Below, one piece after another: positions 1 through 13,100 of a DNA stretch of 64,000 nucleotides (the stretch's first letter is position 1; each line of letters starts with the position of its first letter). The position numbers and the translations under genes were made by a program. The notes under the pieces were generated by a model. The model ran no database searches. It was not told the DNA's origin and saw only the letters and a program-made list of their open reading frames with translations. The stretch is from NCBI RefSeq assembly GCF_020382885.2, contig NC_058496.1:3092501-3156500 (forward strand). Direction: 5' to 3'. The DNA comes from Scatophagus argus. Taxonomy: Eukaryota > Chordata > Actinopteri > Scatophagidae.

Positions 1-3000
1 GATCTCAGAGCGGCTCACCATGATGCGGGTCAGGATGGATTTACGGGTCCCTTTACCCTGATGGACAGAACAGAGTCAGTCAGAGAAGGTCTTGGGCGGC
101 GGGTGGGCAGCAGTATTCTGTTTTGTTAATGCTTTGTTACCTTCATGGCCAAGTAGAGCTTCTCAGCAAAGAACGCAGGCCTGCTTCCAGCACACTTCAC
201 TGTGGTTGTTCAGGGAAAAAAAAAAGTTTAAATCTGTGCATAAAAATCACTAGATGAATACTCATGTGATGAAATTACAGCAGAGGTTTGTGCCTTTACC
301 TACTGCAGTGAGACAGTTTTCAATATCTCCCTTCATCTCCAGGTCGATAGCTTTGGCCACGTCCACTTTGCTGTACTTTGAGTACCTGTCAAACACTGGA
401 GGGGAGGAGGCAGTGGAAGAGAGTCAGATCTGACAGGAGGTTAACCAACTGATTTGTACTGAACGGGACAGCGAGCAGGCTAACCTTGACGGAGATGAAG
501 GGCACTCCTGCTGGTGAGGATGTCGATGAAGACGGAGCAGTCCTTGCCCTTCCTCCCCTCCCCGGCCTCGTACAGAGCCCTGGCATCGCTGTCGATCAGC
601 TGCTCGCAAACGCCTTCTGTCCTGCCGGCCTGTGACGAAGACAAACAGAGTAACTGCACAGTGCTGAACACGAGAGGTAAAGACAACAGAAATCTGTGTT
701 AACTTTGCCTTTATGGTCCTGCGTGTAGGATCTGGTGGTCTGAACACGACTCGTCTCACCCTTTAACTTTAGTTACACGTTTGGATTATTTAGCGTTGAC
801 AGGCTGTTGTGTAACCAATCAGATCATGTTGTGGACGAGTTGTGACTATGCAAACAGACAAGTAACCGGAGATACAATACAGATAATGAGAAAAAGGCTG
901 AACATGACATGATGGATCCTGATAATCAGCCACACCGGGTGAGCAGTCCGTCTCCATGAGTATTATATTCCATTTCTGTCCCTAAATCCCCCAGATCCTA
1001 CTCACTGGACCTAACTAAGCCTCACTAAGGGTCTATTATATTGATAGTGAAGGCATTTAATAAGCTTTTAGATTTAATATTAGATTCATTTACCCACTAG
1101 ACTGTTTAACGCAGCCTTCTAACAAAGTTTTTGTGAGCAGCTTTTGACTTAATTTAAAACGTAAAGGCCGTTCAACAAGTCAAATTTGCTTTGCGTGTTT
1201 ACTCTTGTAAGACGCCCAAATATGAAGACATGAAAAGGCCAAACTGTGCACTCGTGTTGTTTAGTTACTGTTGCTGCAGCAGCTACAGCAGGGAGCGCCA
1301 TGTTGTCTCAGAGCTCACTGCATCCTCATGCTGTGAGTAAATGTCTGCGCTGCGTCTTCAAAATGCTGCAACGGCTCATGAAACGCTCACTGTGGGACAA
1401 AGAGCGAGCTCGTACCTTGCAGAGTTCAAGCAGCGCAGTCTTGAAATCTCCACTGGTGTCAGATCTGATGTCGTCCTCCAGGTCCTTTTTGTATTCTTAA
1501 TCAAAGAGAATTATGTTAAAAACAAGAAACACTAGCTTGGTGAAACCAAAGCTTAAAATCTGTTGCCACACACCTTCCTTGTAGGCTTTCTTGATGTCCA
1601 GGATCTCCCTGTTGTTTCTGGAAGCCAAAATCTCTATGAGGGTGTCCTCGTCTGTACCCAGACCCTGAGAAAGAGAGACATGAACAGACAGATTAATACA
1701 GATAAGACCAGTTAATCTTCACTGGCGCAGTTCAGAGGAAACACACCTTTTACCCTCCTGGTAAGAAAACAATACATGAATACGTGGAAGTGGGTGGATG
1801 TCATTACGCTCCAAGAATAACAGATGATGTGGAGGCCAAAGCATTCAGCTCAGATGTGCTGAGGATTGCAGTCATTTATACATTTATATCAGTGTTCTGT
1901 GCGTGTGTACCTTCATAGCCAGTTTCAGCTGCTGGGCGTCGTACTGGGCTGGCGTTTTCAGCAGAGCCAGCACCACTTCCTCCAGATCCCCCTTCAGAGC
2001 GCTCTTCAGCGCTGACTCCAGAGACTGAGGATGAGTGAATATGGAGTTTGACAGCATGAGAGTGTGTGTGTGTACTTTGGAACAAAGTCAACAGTGAGTC
2101 TATATTATTTCTATCGACATCTTTGTTTAACTTTATTTACCTTGCCGCTGGCCTGCTGGTAAGCCTCTTTAATCTGCTGCCTCTGCTCGTTGCTCCTTTT
2201 CACCAAAATTTCAATGATGGTGTTCTCATCCACACCTGCGCAGAAAAAGGATTTTTGTTATACAAAATCATCAATTTCTGTCAGTCTGCATCTGAAATAC
2301 AATACTGCTGTGTGTCAGTGGAGATTTTGGTCCAAACAAAGAGAAAGGCGAGTCTTTCTACTGTAACTCTGCTAGTTGTAATGACACACAATGGCCAGCA
2401 GGGGGTGTTACAGTTCTTACAGCAAAAGCCAGCGTGTCACAGGTCTTAAGCAAAGCCAAGATGTGTTCACACGCTCCAAAGCTTCCATGTCTGCATCTTT
2501 ACTTCACCTTTCGTCTTGATGGCCTTGTCCAAGACTGCTGCATCTCCGCTGGGGTTGAAATTTGCTGCGGCAGTCACCGTCCCCTCTTTCTTCTGGACCT
2601 GAGAGACACAACACAGATTGTTGTGTGTCGGGTAAATACATGACTTCTGCAAAGTGCATTTTTCAGATGCCTGAGATTCAAAAGGGCCTGCGTCTATCCG
2701 CTAGTGTGACACATAGGGAAGATAAGTGTGACAGATTCTGTGGAGCTGCCCCACACACTCCCCATGCCTCCGAACACCATGACGGTGCCTGTACACACCC
2801 CGTTGGACTGAACTCAAAGACAACAAGAGCGTTGGAGAACGCAGAGTGAAATCATGCGGGTCAACCTTGTGCAACTTTCCCTGAGTTCACTTTAAGAAAC
2901 CAGGGAAAAGCAGAAGTTGCATTTTGTTCTGTTCGGGGAGTTTATGAAGGGAGGGGCGCAAATTCCTGCTTCTCTGAGTCACCCACTCGCAAGACTCACT

Positions 3001-3324
3001 GCCGTTACGGTCATCTTTCCCGTTGCATATAATCTTTATAACCCAGGCTCCCTTTCACTTATCTTCCTGCTCTGCTCCACTCCTTTTCCTTCCCTCCCTC
3101 CGACTCCCCACTCATTCATTCTTTTCCCTCGCTTTCCTTCTCTCTTTGCTTTGCTCCAAACTCTGCCTGACGAATTTTTCCACCCGAACATACCACACAG
3201 GAAGAGGAGAAAAAAAGGGGAAAAAACAGAGTGGCTGGCCTTAGCAACTGGAGCTGTTACTTACTGAATCATCGGGCATGCCCAGATAGACCGTCTGCTG
3301 CAAGAAGGCACTGATGAAAGACAT
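1..3324 (-). CDS. anxa1: annexin A1, partial (3' end outside window)
   Basis: Calcium-dependent phospholipid-binding protein of the cytosol and inner membrane face, with anti-inflammatory and membrane-repair roles in the family. Ten coding exons on the minus strand: 3265-3324, 2508-2598, 2141-2235, 1911-2024, 1574-1664, 1416-1495, 485-629, 300-395, 141-199, 1-57. They give 296 residues of an expected ~345, so the end of the fourth repeat is cut off by the window edge. The protein starts [20 protein letters not shown], the annexin A1 type of short amphipathic N-terminal tail that in mammals binds S100A11. Repeat signatures are GVDENT (51-56, type II calcium site), [11 protein letters not shown] (121-131), RKGKD in repeat 3, and GKGTRKS (278-284). 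All exon phases agree. Annexin A2 is unlikely because the tail and the repeat 3 text follow A1. Divergent from the kinesin gene to its right. Confidence 0.95.
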
Positions 3325-3978
3325 GGTGGAGTCTGTCTGTAGTGGGAGAGGACAGTGTTAGAGAAGACAAGAGACGACGTCAGCAACCAGACCACTGAAA
3401 AGTAGTCTGAGAGAAGTCTGCAAGGCAGGCTCCTGGGATAAAATCAAACAAAGTCCACTGAACACACTGATATCCAAAGAAGAGACAATCACTCGTTCAT
3501 TGATTCCACTGTAGTGGCAGAGCTCTTATCAATTAAAAGGAAAGAAGCAAACACGTTTGCTTCTCCTCTCCTACATCCAAACCTGCACAAGCACGAGCCT
3601 GTGCATATTTACTGTGGGTTTATGTAAGGTGGTTTTCCATAATGACAAGCATATGGACCGCCTGGCCACACCCACAGTCAGCTACGATATGTCATCATAC
3701 ACTGTGTTGAAGGTTTAGTTTACAGATCCGGTCTCCTTCACGTTCACTTTACGTTTCTTTTGTTCGCAAAGTAACTCAGAACTTTACTTGTGTCAAAAAC
3801 GCAAACGCAAAACTGTAGCTGCGGTTTCCCCAGCCCAGCCACACCCTCCGAGACGGCATCAGCACCTTGAAGGAGAGGGGACCTCAGGCCGCCACACCTC
3901 GCTCCAAACTTCACCAAACTACCCAAACTAAAAGCTGGAGGACAGATTTCAGATTCGTGTCGAAGGAAAACCACTTAC

Positions 3979-4056
3979 CGCGAGGTCTGGCAGGGGAAGA
4001 AGTTTGTCTCACTGAGATTCCAGGGGCGCTGAGACGCCAGACAGAGCATATTTATA
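3979..4056 (-). promoter_or_regulatory. anxa1: anxa1 promoter TATA box and non-coding exon 1
   Basis: TATAAATA reads on the minus strand at 4056-4049. About 25-30 bases downstream begins a likely untranslated first exon (roughly 4022-3979) that ends in a clean GTAAGT donor at 3978-3973. The next exon carries about a dozen untranslated bases before the ATG at 3324. Mammalian ANXA1 also has a non-coding first exon. Seen in sequence; transcription start inferred. Confidence 0.7.
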
Positions 4057-5917
4057 CCCGAGATAAACCACACCTAGTGACGGGTCCAGCCCAGACTCCC
4101 CTCCACAGCTGCCATTGGACTGAAGCGCAGCGGAGCTCCGTGCGCAGCGCGGCGCCGTGCGTAAAGACAGGAACTCCGAACATCAAGTTTCAGCTCGTAA
4201 TCTTACAGAAAAGCGGGGGTCTCATGGAAAAGACCGACAATACATCCGGGACTTGCGGAGAAGTTGACCTTACACTTTTGAGCTTATAGTTATAGTGGAG
4301 TGGAATCATCCTTATGTATTCATACACCGTAATGTCTGTTTCTTTTGTTTAATTTGCTACATTTATTTTTTCTTTATTCTTTTGTTTTCCCACACTTCAT
4401 GTTTTCATAGATGAACTTTTCTAGATGATTTAAGGACTGTAAAGAAAGCAGGCTGTGCTCTATGGAGGACCAAGCAGTAGCCTAATCAATAGCAAACTGT
4501 TCAGTAAAAATAATGAATGAATGTATTTGTTTATGAATCACTTTATTAATCTATGAATAATTAGTCTCAAAATAGTTATCTTTTATATAATATTTCAATT
4601 GGAAATAAAAAGAGGAATAACTAACTAACTGACTTGCTTGCTGTGGCCACTTGTGGCAGGTGAGCAGCAGCATGTCTTAGCAACACTTTATTTGTGTTGC
4701 GTTCATGACTCACTATGGACACAGGGTTTTTCGCGTGAGTGTGTGCCCCCCAGCTCCACAGGTAAAGCATTCACTGGTGGAAGACTTTCCTGCTGTGATG
4801 TGACCAGGAGTTCACCTGAAACAACAACCGAATCCATGAACCCACTGCGTGTCGATCAGCAGAGCCCCTGATCCGCGTTCCTGTGCCCCTCGGACTGAGC
4901 AAAGACCAGCTCCAGATTCCTCGGAAGAGTCTGCCTGCGGTGCGATGAGGTAGTGAGTTTCTTTCAGGTGTGGCTGTTGTCATGACAGCACAGCCCGGGG
5001 CTTGACGCTACCTGCAGGCGTGCGTGCCTCAGCAGAGCCCGGGATAAAGACACGTTAGGCCGTTGATGACTGCATCGTTAGAGTCCTGTCATACTTTGTC
5101 ATCACGGGTGAGAAGTCCACGTAATCAAGACCTCACAGGCTCTTACTAACGGACATAAAACCGTCTGTCCCGAAAGACACCTTTACCTGTTGCAATCGGT
5201 GTGTCATGTGTGACGACGTGACACTGCATTGGCCCACAGTGGAACAGGGTCGGGACAGGGTTTGGGTTGCGGATTGTTGTCATTAAAGTGGCATCACGGG
5301 GGGATTTATCTGTGAGTAAGGCGTGTTAAACAGACGCTCGGGCTGCTGTCCAAATGTCTCATATGAGTCTCTTGGTCTTACAAAACAAAGGAAATCCTCA
5401 CAGGAGGGACCGGCCAACAGTAAGGCAGGAGGGCAGGGGAAGACCAGCTGGAACACACTCAGTTCCACCAATCAGAAGCAAGCTAGAGTGATGACACCTA
5501 CTCTGCACATGCTCAGTAGGATTCTCTCTCTTTCCACAAAAAAAGCTGATTTTGAGTTATGGAAGTTTCTTTTTCAGTCTTTTCTCCTTTCAGTTTCAGT
5601 CTTTTTCATCTGCTGTCCAAAGTTTAAACTTGTATTTGAACTTACATCAATGTTGTCTGAACTTTTATTGTATAAAAATGAACCTGTGCAAAAGTAAATG
5701 TCGTTAACCAGCATTCAAGATTTTATCACGGATGCGGACGTTTGGTTTGAATGTATACGAAACCTTACATCTAAAACAGAGTAAAGTTATGAAATAGTAC
5801 AGCAGTAATGTGATTACTTTGATGACAGTGTGTTACAACGTGTTGTGTTTTAATTACACAAAACTGACTTCTTGCATTAAATTTGATACCATAGTCTTGT
5901 CCTTATTAGTGAAAATG

Positions 5918-6060
5918 CACTATATGGACAAAAGTATTGGGACACACCCTTTTATTATTGATTTGAGGGTTTGGGCTCAGCCCCTGACTTCCAGTGAAGG
6001 GAAATCTTAATGCTTCAGCATAGAAAGACATTTTGGACAATGCTATGCTTCCAACTTTGT
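5918..6060. mobile_element. Tc1/mariner-like deletion remnant
   Basis: Begins with CACTATATGGACAAAAGTAT, the terminal sequence I recognise from abundant fish Tc1-like elements. It continues with text from deep inside the same element (GGGAAATCTTAATGCTTCAG, then TTTTGGACAATGCTATGCTT). The intervening transposase sequence is missing, so this is an internally deleted, non-autonomous copy. A weak second terminus may lie at about 6062-6081. Identification rests on memory of the family. Confidence 0.7.
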
Positions 6061-6287
6061 CGATAACTTTTGCATGTTAGTTTTATTATTAGTTAGTACA
6101 CATTTTGTGCTTTTATATCAACAGATGACTGGTGTTTTTTAAGTAGTTCGTGAGTTATAAAGGAAAATGTAAAAACAAAAAAATGGTACAACTGTCCTTT
6201 AATCGTCTAATCAGCAGCAGCAATGACCATGAAATTGATTTTATTCCACTTGAAGCAAATGTGTCCTTTCTGTAAACCAGAGTGTCT

Positions 6288-6327
6288 CTTCTTCTTCTTC
6301 TTCTTCTTCTTCTTCTTCTTCTTCTTC
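6288..6327. repeat. CTT trinucleotide microsatellite
   Basis: Uninterrupted CTT repeat of about 40 bases, followed by a decayed CCTCCTGACACTCCT end. It produces poly-Glu or poly-Arg/Phe artefact ORFs on both strands. Confidence 0.95.
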
Positions 6328-7254
6328 CTCCTGACACTCCTCAGTGCAGCTCACCTGGACGCAGGTGATGTGGGGTCTCCAGGAAAACAAACAGGAACAT
6401 GCGAAACCGAGTGAAGCGAGTGTGTGAATGTGTGTTTGTGTGTGTGAGAGAGAGAGAGAGCATCTCGTTACAATCTCTATCTTACACACTGGAAACCTGA
6501 GGACTGACTGGCTCATCTCTTTACCATCAGGCTGTGCAGGGTTTAAGCCAGTACCTGGTGAAACTCCATCTCTGCTGGTTTAATATTTAAAGACTGTTCA
6601 GAGTTTGGTTCCCCTTGGAGATCAGGAACGACACAAACTGTGCTGAATCACACTGCAGGGATCTGATCTGCTCCCAGACCAGGTAGGCATTTTATCATCA
6701 AGTTGTGTTTTTTTATTATTCTTTTGCAGTTTCGCTGTGATTTCTGCTATCTTGAAAGTGATTCTGATTAATTCAGATTTATATTTTGGATTGTATCAGT
6801 TTCAAGGCAGTGTAGCCCATATTGTTCTTCTTGCTGTGTTGTTTAGCAGGAGAAAAGAGCTGGCATTGTGCCCCTTCCTGCCAACTGAGATGTGCGATTT
6901 GTTCTCAAATAGTGCCATGAAATCAGGAAATTTGAAAAGCAAACTTTGGGATTTTCAGCTCTTCCTGTTGAGAAGCTTGCAGCTTACAGCAGCTTGGAAG
7001 GGCTGATAAAAGGATCACACCCTCTGAGTGAATCTGCTGTGTGAGCTTTCTGACATCTGCAGACAGTTTGAGGGTTGAACAAGATTCAAATATTTCGATA
7101 TTTTTTACTGCATATAAATTCAAACATTTCATCTCTCTGGGATCTTTGTGGCTTTAAAATGGTTTTAACCTTCCTTTCTCTGCAGAGTTGGATCCCTGTG
7201 CTCACCAAGAAAGACCAAACACAAGAACATCAGTGACGGCAGACACACGGTTAA

Positions 7255-8213
7255 ATGAACACAATGTACGTGAACTCGCCTGGAGCTGAGAGTGGATCTT
7301 ATTCTCTGACCTTCCTGGGAAAGAAAGTAGGGAGACATCACTCTGTGGCCCCTGCAGCCAAGCAACGTGAGTGTCAAACACACCTGCAACTTCACAGAAG
7401 CCCACGCGGCTGCAGTGGCTGCAGTGTACAGTAACAATAACGACGTCCGCATGTTCATTTCTGTATGGGATATCAGGTGATGCGGAGGAGAAGAAGCCGT
7501 TCTGAGTGACAAACGGGCGAAGTTAGACGAGGTTTTAATATTTCAGCTGCTTGGCTGTGAAGCATCAGAGCACTCAGGGGATCAGGTCAAGCACTGGTCC
7601 TGGCAGGATCTGGTTGTAGCTGTGAATATGAAGGCCAGCCAGGCCATGAAAACGGACCACCGTTTGCACACTTGCCTTTTTGTGTGGACGCACAGTTTTC
7701 GCATGCGTGCAGACGTCCGGGGGTTATTAACGATATAAAGACTGGCCTCATGCCTTCGTTATGTCACTGTACGTTCCACCATCTTCTGTCCAGATGTTTT
7801 CACCCGAAAGCCGTGTCTTCTCCTGCTGCTGCTTCTGTTCAGCGTTTCATCTGAACTCGTCTGTCTTATCTTAACGCACTCCCGACATTAACATTCTGTC
7901 TTTTAGTTTGGAATCCAGACTTGGTTGGCCTGTCCTTTCTTTGCATGTCTGTGTCTGAATTTGCATTTCACATCATGCATCATCTGCTTGTTAAATTTTT
8001 CTCAGGCGCCTGGGAGACAACTAACAGGTCCACCTGCCCTGAGGACCCCGTGAGGTCCTTGCAGCCTGGACGGGTTCCCGTGACAGCGCAGGTGATGGAG
8101 GATTTACCCGGGAGCGTACCAGAGCTGAAGGACGAGAGACCGTGTCCAAGAATTCACAACACACAGTTTGAGCAGTACGAGGACAACGCAGCAGGTCAGA
8201 CGAGTACACCACT

Positions 8214-8248
<35 letters not shown>

Positions 8249-10166
8249 GGTGTAGACTGTAGTTTCCTGCACAACAAAAATGAATGTAAAAGTTTGATCC
8301 TCTGCCTGCTTTCAGGCTCAGACAGCAGATAACCTGAGTGTTCTTCTGTTCTCTGACATTCCTGACATAATTTCTGTTTCTCCACTGAAAGGTGTTTCTG
8401 GGACGACAGTAACAGCATGACGGCCCGCCCACATTCCTGTGTGAGGAGAGAAAGAGGGTGGGATGGGAACATAAGAGGCAGACAGTGATCAAATCCAGCA
8501 GGGGAGACTTTTTAGGCAGTGTGTCAGTATTTCAGAAACACCTGGACACACTGAGAGAATAAGCTGAAAATAAACAGGGACTAACTATTTAATTAATACG
8601 GTTATTGAAACGGTCCACATTTTGAACGGCTATTCAGACGTGTATATAAACAATAAACTGCTTAAAGATGTAAAAACATGTTTTAAATTGAATGAATAAA
8701 ACGTAAATGACTTCACCGAGATTTGTGTGCTTCATTCTAAGACCGCATCCATGCAAGTGCAATAATAATGATAAAATAATGTTCTGGACGAAGAAAAACT
8801 GGCAAAATAAGTGTTGAAAGATTTTAGTCTTTGTGTGATTGGTTTGTTTGGTTTGTACTCTTATGAGAGCGATCACGCCCACACGCACACACACACACAG
8901 AAATTTATGAGCTCCAGCCACAATAAAAAAAAAAATAAATTCAATTCATTTCTCTTTCCTCGAGCTAAGACGAGCATAACCGTCTTCTAAACTCATCATA
9001 AAATCAAAAGAGATGATAAATGAAATAAAACTCACAGGAACCTTCTTGGTTTGTCTTTGCACGATCACCTCATCACCAACATATCTCCATGGCGACCTTC
9101 GAATTCGGGCCATAGTTTACAAGTGGCAGGTTGAACTATTATCATGAGCTTGACATTCTTCAGATTTGCAGTTCTTTTCAGTTACGTGACTGAAAAAAGT
9201 TTGATGGAAAACTTCCCTGTAGAAGAAGTCTGTGAAGCTCATTCACACGAACGTCTTCATGATGATGATGATTTAAGCTGCTTATCATTAATGGGCTCAT
9301 TAATTCCACATTCACCATATATGCAAAAATAATAAGTCAACTGAACAACATGTGTTCCAAGACTTGCTGTCTCTCTCTTCCTTCTCTTGCCTTCTCGCCA
9401 CACTGTTTACAACCGGTGCCCAACATTTGCTTTGTTATTCAAGCTGTCATTCACCACAAAACTCCGTGGATGCAGAAGTGGGCCGCGTTCAGACGCTGGA
9501 TCGGTGCCGATCCCAGAAAACACTGCGGACACGAGGTTACCCGAGGTGCTGTGAAATGATGTGTGTGTGTGTGTGAGTGTGTGTGAGTGAGGGACTGTGA
9601 TCAGGTTCAGATATCTACTGCTCTGCAGGCTCTTCAGAATCCCAGCTGTCAGGTACCAGTGATGCAGAGAGGTCACAAGAGGTCAAGATCTACATCCCCT
9701 ACGAGTCAGCTGAACTGTGCGTCACTCAGGTAAGAGAACCAGCATCGTCACAGGAAAGCAGCACAGGACCAGCATGGTGTCTCACACGGCAGTGCGTTTT
9801 CGTCTATCAGAATCAATTTGTTTTTCAGAGTGGCTCTAAAACAGACTTTATTCTGTCTTATGAAGGGTGAATATTTTTCAGACGTGTGGCTCAGAGCTGC
9901 AGACACACAATGAGGCCTCTGTCAGGCACTGCGTTGGGTTCTTCCTCACGCTCACATGGCTGCCCTGATGCTGCTGGTGTGACACTGCGAGGCATCTGAT
10001 CAGCATACGCCACCAGGCGGTCACTTCCTGTATGTGTTTCTGTGTTGTCTACGCTCTGAAACAGATAACCGAGGACATGGAAGCAATGAGGAGACGACAC
10101 CTGGAAGTCCTGCAGGATTTAGAGGAGAACTTTGAGATCACAGCGCGAGAGAACCAGGTGTGGTGG

Positions 10167-10198
<32 letters not shown>

Positions 10199-13100
10199 GG
10201 AGAGGCCTAACACATGACAGTAATGCAAATGTCATGGTCAGGTGTGGACTGTGCACAGGATCAGGTCTCACTACCAGAACAAGCTGAACACTGTGAGGAG
10301 AATCCTGGACCTGTACCAGGACAAGGTGGAGAGGAAGAACGCTGACTGTGAGAGGAGAGTCGCGGTCAGTGATGTTCATGAGTCCCCCATGTGTCTCTGC
10401 CGTTTCAAACCAAGCCATGTCTCCGTCCTGTTTTCTCCCTTTTTATCTTAATATCTGGCTTATTCCCCTGCAACTCCTGCAGCTGATCCAACTCTCCAAT
10501 CTCTTCTTCAGACATATTTTTGAACACAGAAGTGAAGCACCAAACAGCCTTATGTAGATGTTTTGTCCCTGCCTTGTCCTGCTTCCTGCAGGCCTTGACT
10601 GCACAGAACGAGCAGCTGCTGGAGGAGCAGCGAGCTGAGAGGAGGAGGAGTAAAGAGGAGGCCCTGCAGTGGGACAGAGAAAAGGTTGGACGGGAATCTG
10701 TCAGACGTCACGTCTTCCTCCGAACTGGAGCACAACCCTGTGGCCATATTTGAGTATAACAGGCAACTTTTTTTTTTTGTTTTAATGCCAGTACATCTTA
10801 ATTGGACCAAATTTCTTCCTGTCCCTTTTTATAGAGCAAAATGCTGGAACTGTTCTCTAACAGGCTGGATGTCCTGCACAGCCACCAGGCCTCCAGTGAG
10901 TCTACACACACGCATTTATACACATGCCTGCAAAATCGCTGAGCTTTGCATAAAGTGTCTATTTTAATACCCCGCTGTGGCACTGAACAGCACTGCAGGA
11001 GCTGCAAATGGCCAGGCAGGAAGTGGGGAAGGTCCAAGAAATGTTGATGGTGTCGTCTCAGGAGGCCACTGAGGAAAGTGAAAGTTCAGAGAACAAAGGG
11101 CTTTCAGCACAACAACAGACTGTGGTGGGTTGCATTTAGTTACCACAGCAGCCTTCTGCTCATATCTGAGCTGTGATTAGAAACATATAGTGTGAACAAA
11201 GCATCCAACGGGAATCTTTTGAGACACATTCTGACACTGGGATGGATCTGATATTCCCACGTTTAACATGTTTGGATTGCAGCTATGTTTATGTATTCAG
11301 GTGGGTTTCATATGTTGACATCTCAAACACCAGCAGACCACGATTTGGGTGTAGTGGCCCTTTAAGTTGGCTCTGTCTGCAGGCCTGCAATGAGTCAGAT
11401 CAGCCACTGGAGGGGGCTAAAGCCCGTCTGGAGGAGCTGAAGGAGAGCCTGTACCAGAGGGAGAGGGAGATCACTGAGCTGCTGGAGGCAGAGGGGAGCC
11501 CCGTCCCCAACGTCCCCCCTGTCCCCCCTGTCCCCCCTGTCCCTCAGCCTCCCTGCGGCGTTCTGCTTCCCACAGTCATTCTCAAGGTGCTGCTCAGCTA
11601 TTAAACTTTATGTAAACCAACTGCTAATTGCCTCAAATTATTTTACACACTGACTTCTCGTTTTGCTGGTAGCAGGAAATTCAGGCATTGCTTTCATATG
11701 CTTGTTGCTTTGCTGTACTGATGCCATAAGACTGCTTGGTTTGTCTTGCAAGGCTCATGCAGTCTGCAGCGCAGCAGCTGAGAGCAGAGCTCTTTTGGAA
11801 CAGATGACTGAGGAGAACCGGGTCGCTCTGGTCCAAGCCAGAGACAAACTGGACCGTCTACTGGCTGCCAAAGAAGACAATAATGGCAAAGAGGATAAGA
11901 CTGCTGACCAAGAGGGGTTAGAGACACTAATGTCAAACAATAAATGACTGCTTATTGCTTTGAATATCCCCCACCAGAATCATCATGAAATATTGTTAAA
12001 TTAGGCCAAATTTCATATTGAAGTGATTCCTTTTATTGCCTAAAATATAATAACAGTTTGAAAGATTTTTTTCTGCTTTTTAGGTTAGATGAATGTGAGT
12101 CGAGCTTGTCTTTGCTGAGAGAAACAGTGAGGGGATACGAGGTCTCTCGGCTGGCTTTGGACTGCATTAAAACTGGGGAAAGTCCCTTAATAAACGGTAA
12201 ATAAATATCTTAAAAATGTTGTTCACAGCCATCAGAAAAGTAATGCTACATATTCACATTGCATTCATAAATTATACCATTAAATTAAATCTCCCAAAGC
12301 TGCACTTTCAGAAATATCAGTCTGTGGTGCATCACTCATGTCGGTGGTTGTTATTTCTGTCTCGCTCAGACTGTGACGCAGCCTCAGAACTGGAGGACAT
12401 CTTGGGACGAGGGACAATCTGGACCACAGAGGGAGTGAAGAGTGTTGGTCAGCAGCTTCTCTTGCTGCAGGATCAGGTTGGTCTTTCATCACACGGGTCA
12501 CAGTCTCAGGTGAGGTGTGGTCTCCGATGGTTTCCTCATGATGTTCTTCTCTCAAGCTAAAGCAAGTTAAAGAAGAGAAGAAGAAAATAATTGAGAACTA
12601 CAATTCAGAAAGGACAATGAGGAAGAAGTACTACAACATGGTGGAAGACATGAAAGGTACACATTTGCATTAAACGTTTGTGTATGAGAAACAGTGAGGC
12701 CTTCTCATTTTACAAGCGCTCTTCTCATAAGGTAAGATCAGAGTGTTTTGTCGGATTCGACCCGTGAGCCGAGCCGAGGTTGAGCAGGGTGGCAACATCG
12801 TTGTGCAGAAACTTGACGATTACTCGGTCACCGTGGAAACGCCTCGAGGGCAGAGGGAGTTTCAGTTCGACCGGGTGTTCAGCGCCGAAGCCTCGCAGGA
12901 TGACCTGTTCTGTGACACCAGCAGGTGAGGGTGTTTCCTGATCCAGTCCAAAAGTGCAGTAACTTCGGTCACACGGGTGACTCGTGTAACGAGCGCGTAA
13001 TCAAAGCACAGACGTTTAAATGCTGTCAGCTCAGCCGTTTAGGTCGCATCTCCCCTACAGGCTGATCCAGTCGTCTATCGATGGCTACAACGTCTGCATC

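Larger units (their letters stand above)
4290..7185. other. anxa1-kinesin intergenic region
   Basis: No coding exon recognised. It holds a Tc1-like transposon remnant (5918-6060), a CTT microsatellite (6288-6327) and a GA/TG-rich tract near 6430-6460. A possible kinesin 5' untranslated exon ends with a GTAGGC donor after 6682. Short ORFs here are low-complexity or lack codon structure. Confidence 0.6.

Noticed and set aside
6155-6516. Poly-Arg and poly-Glu ORFs
   Set aside because: Translation of the CTT microsatellite in different frames.
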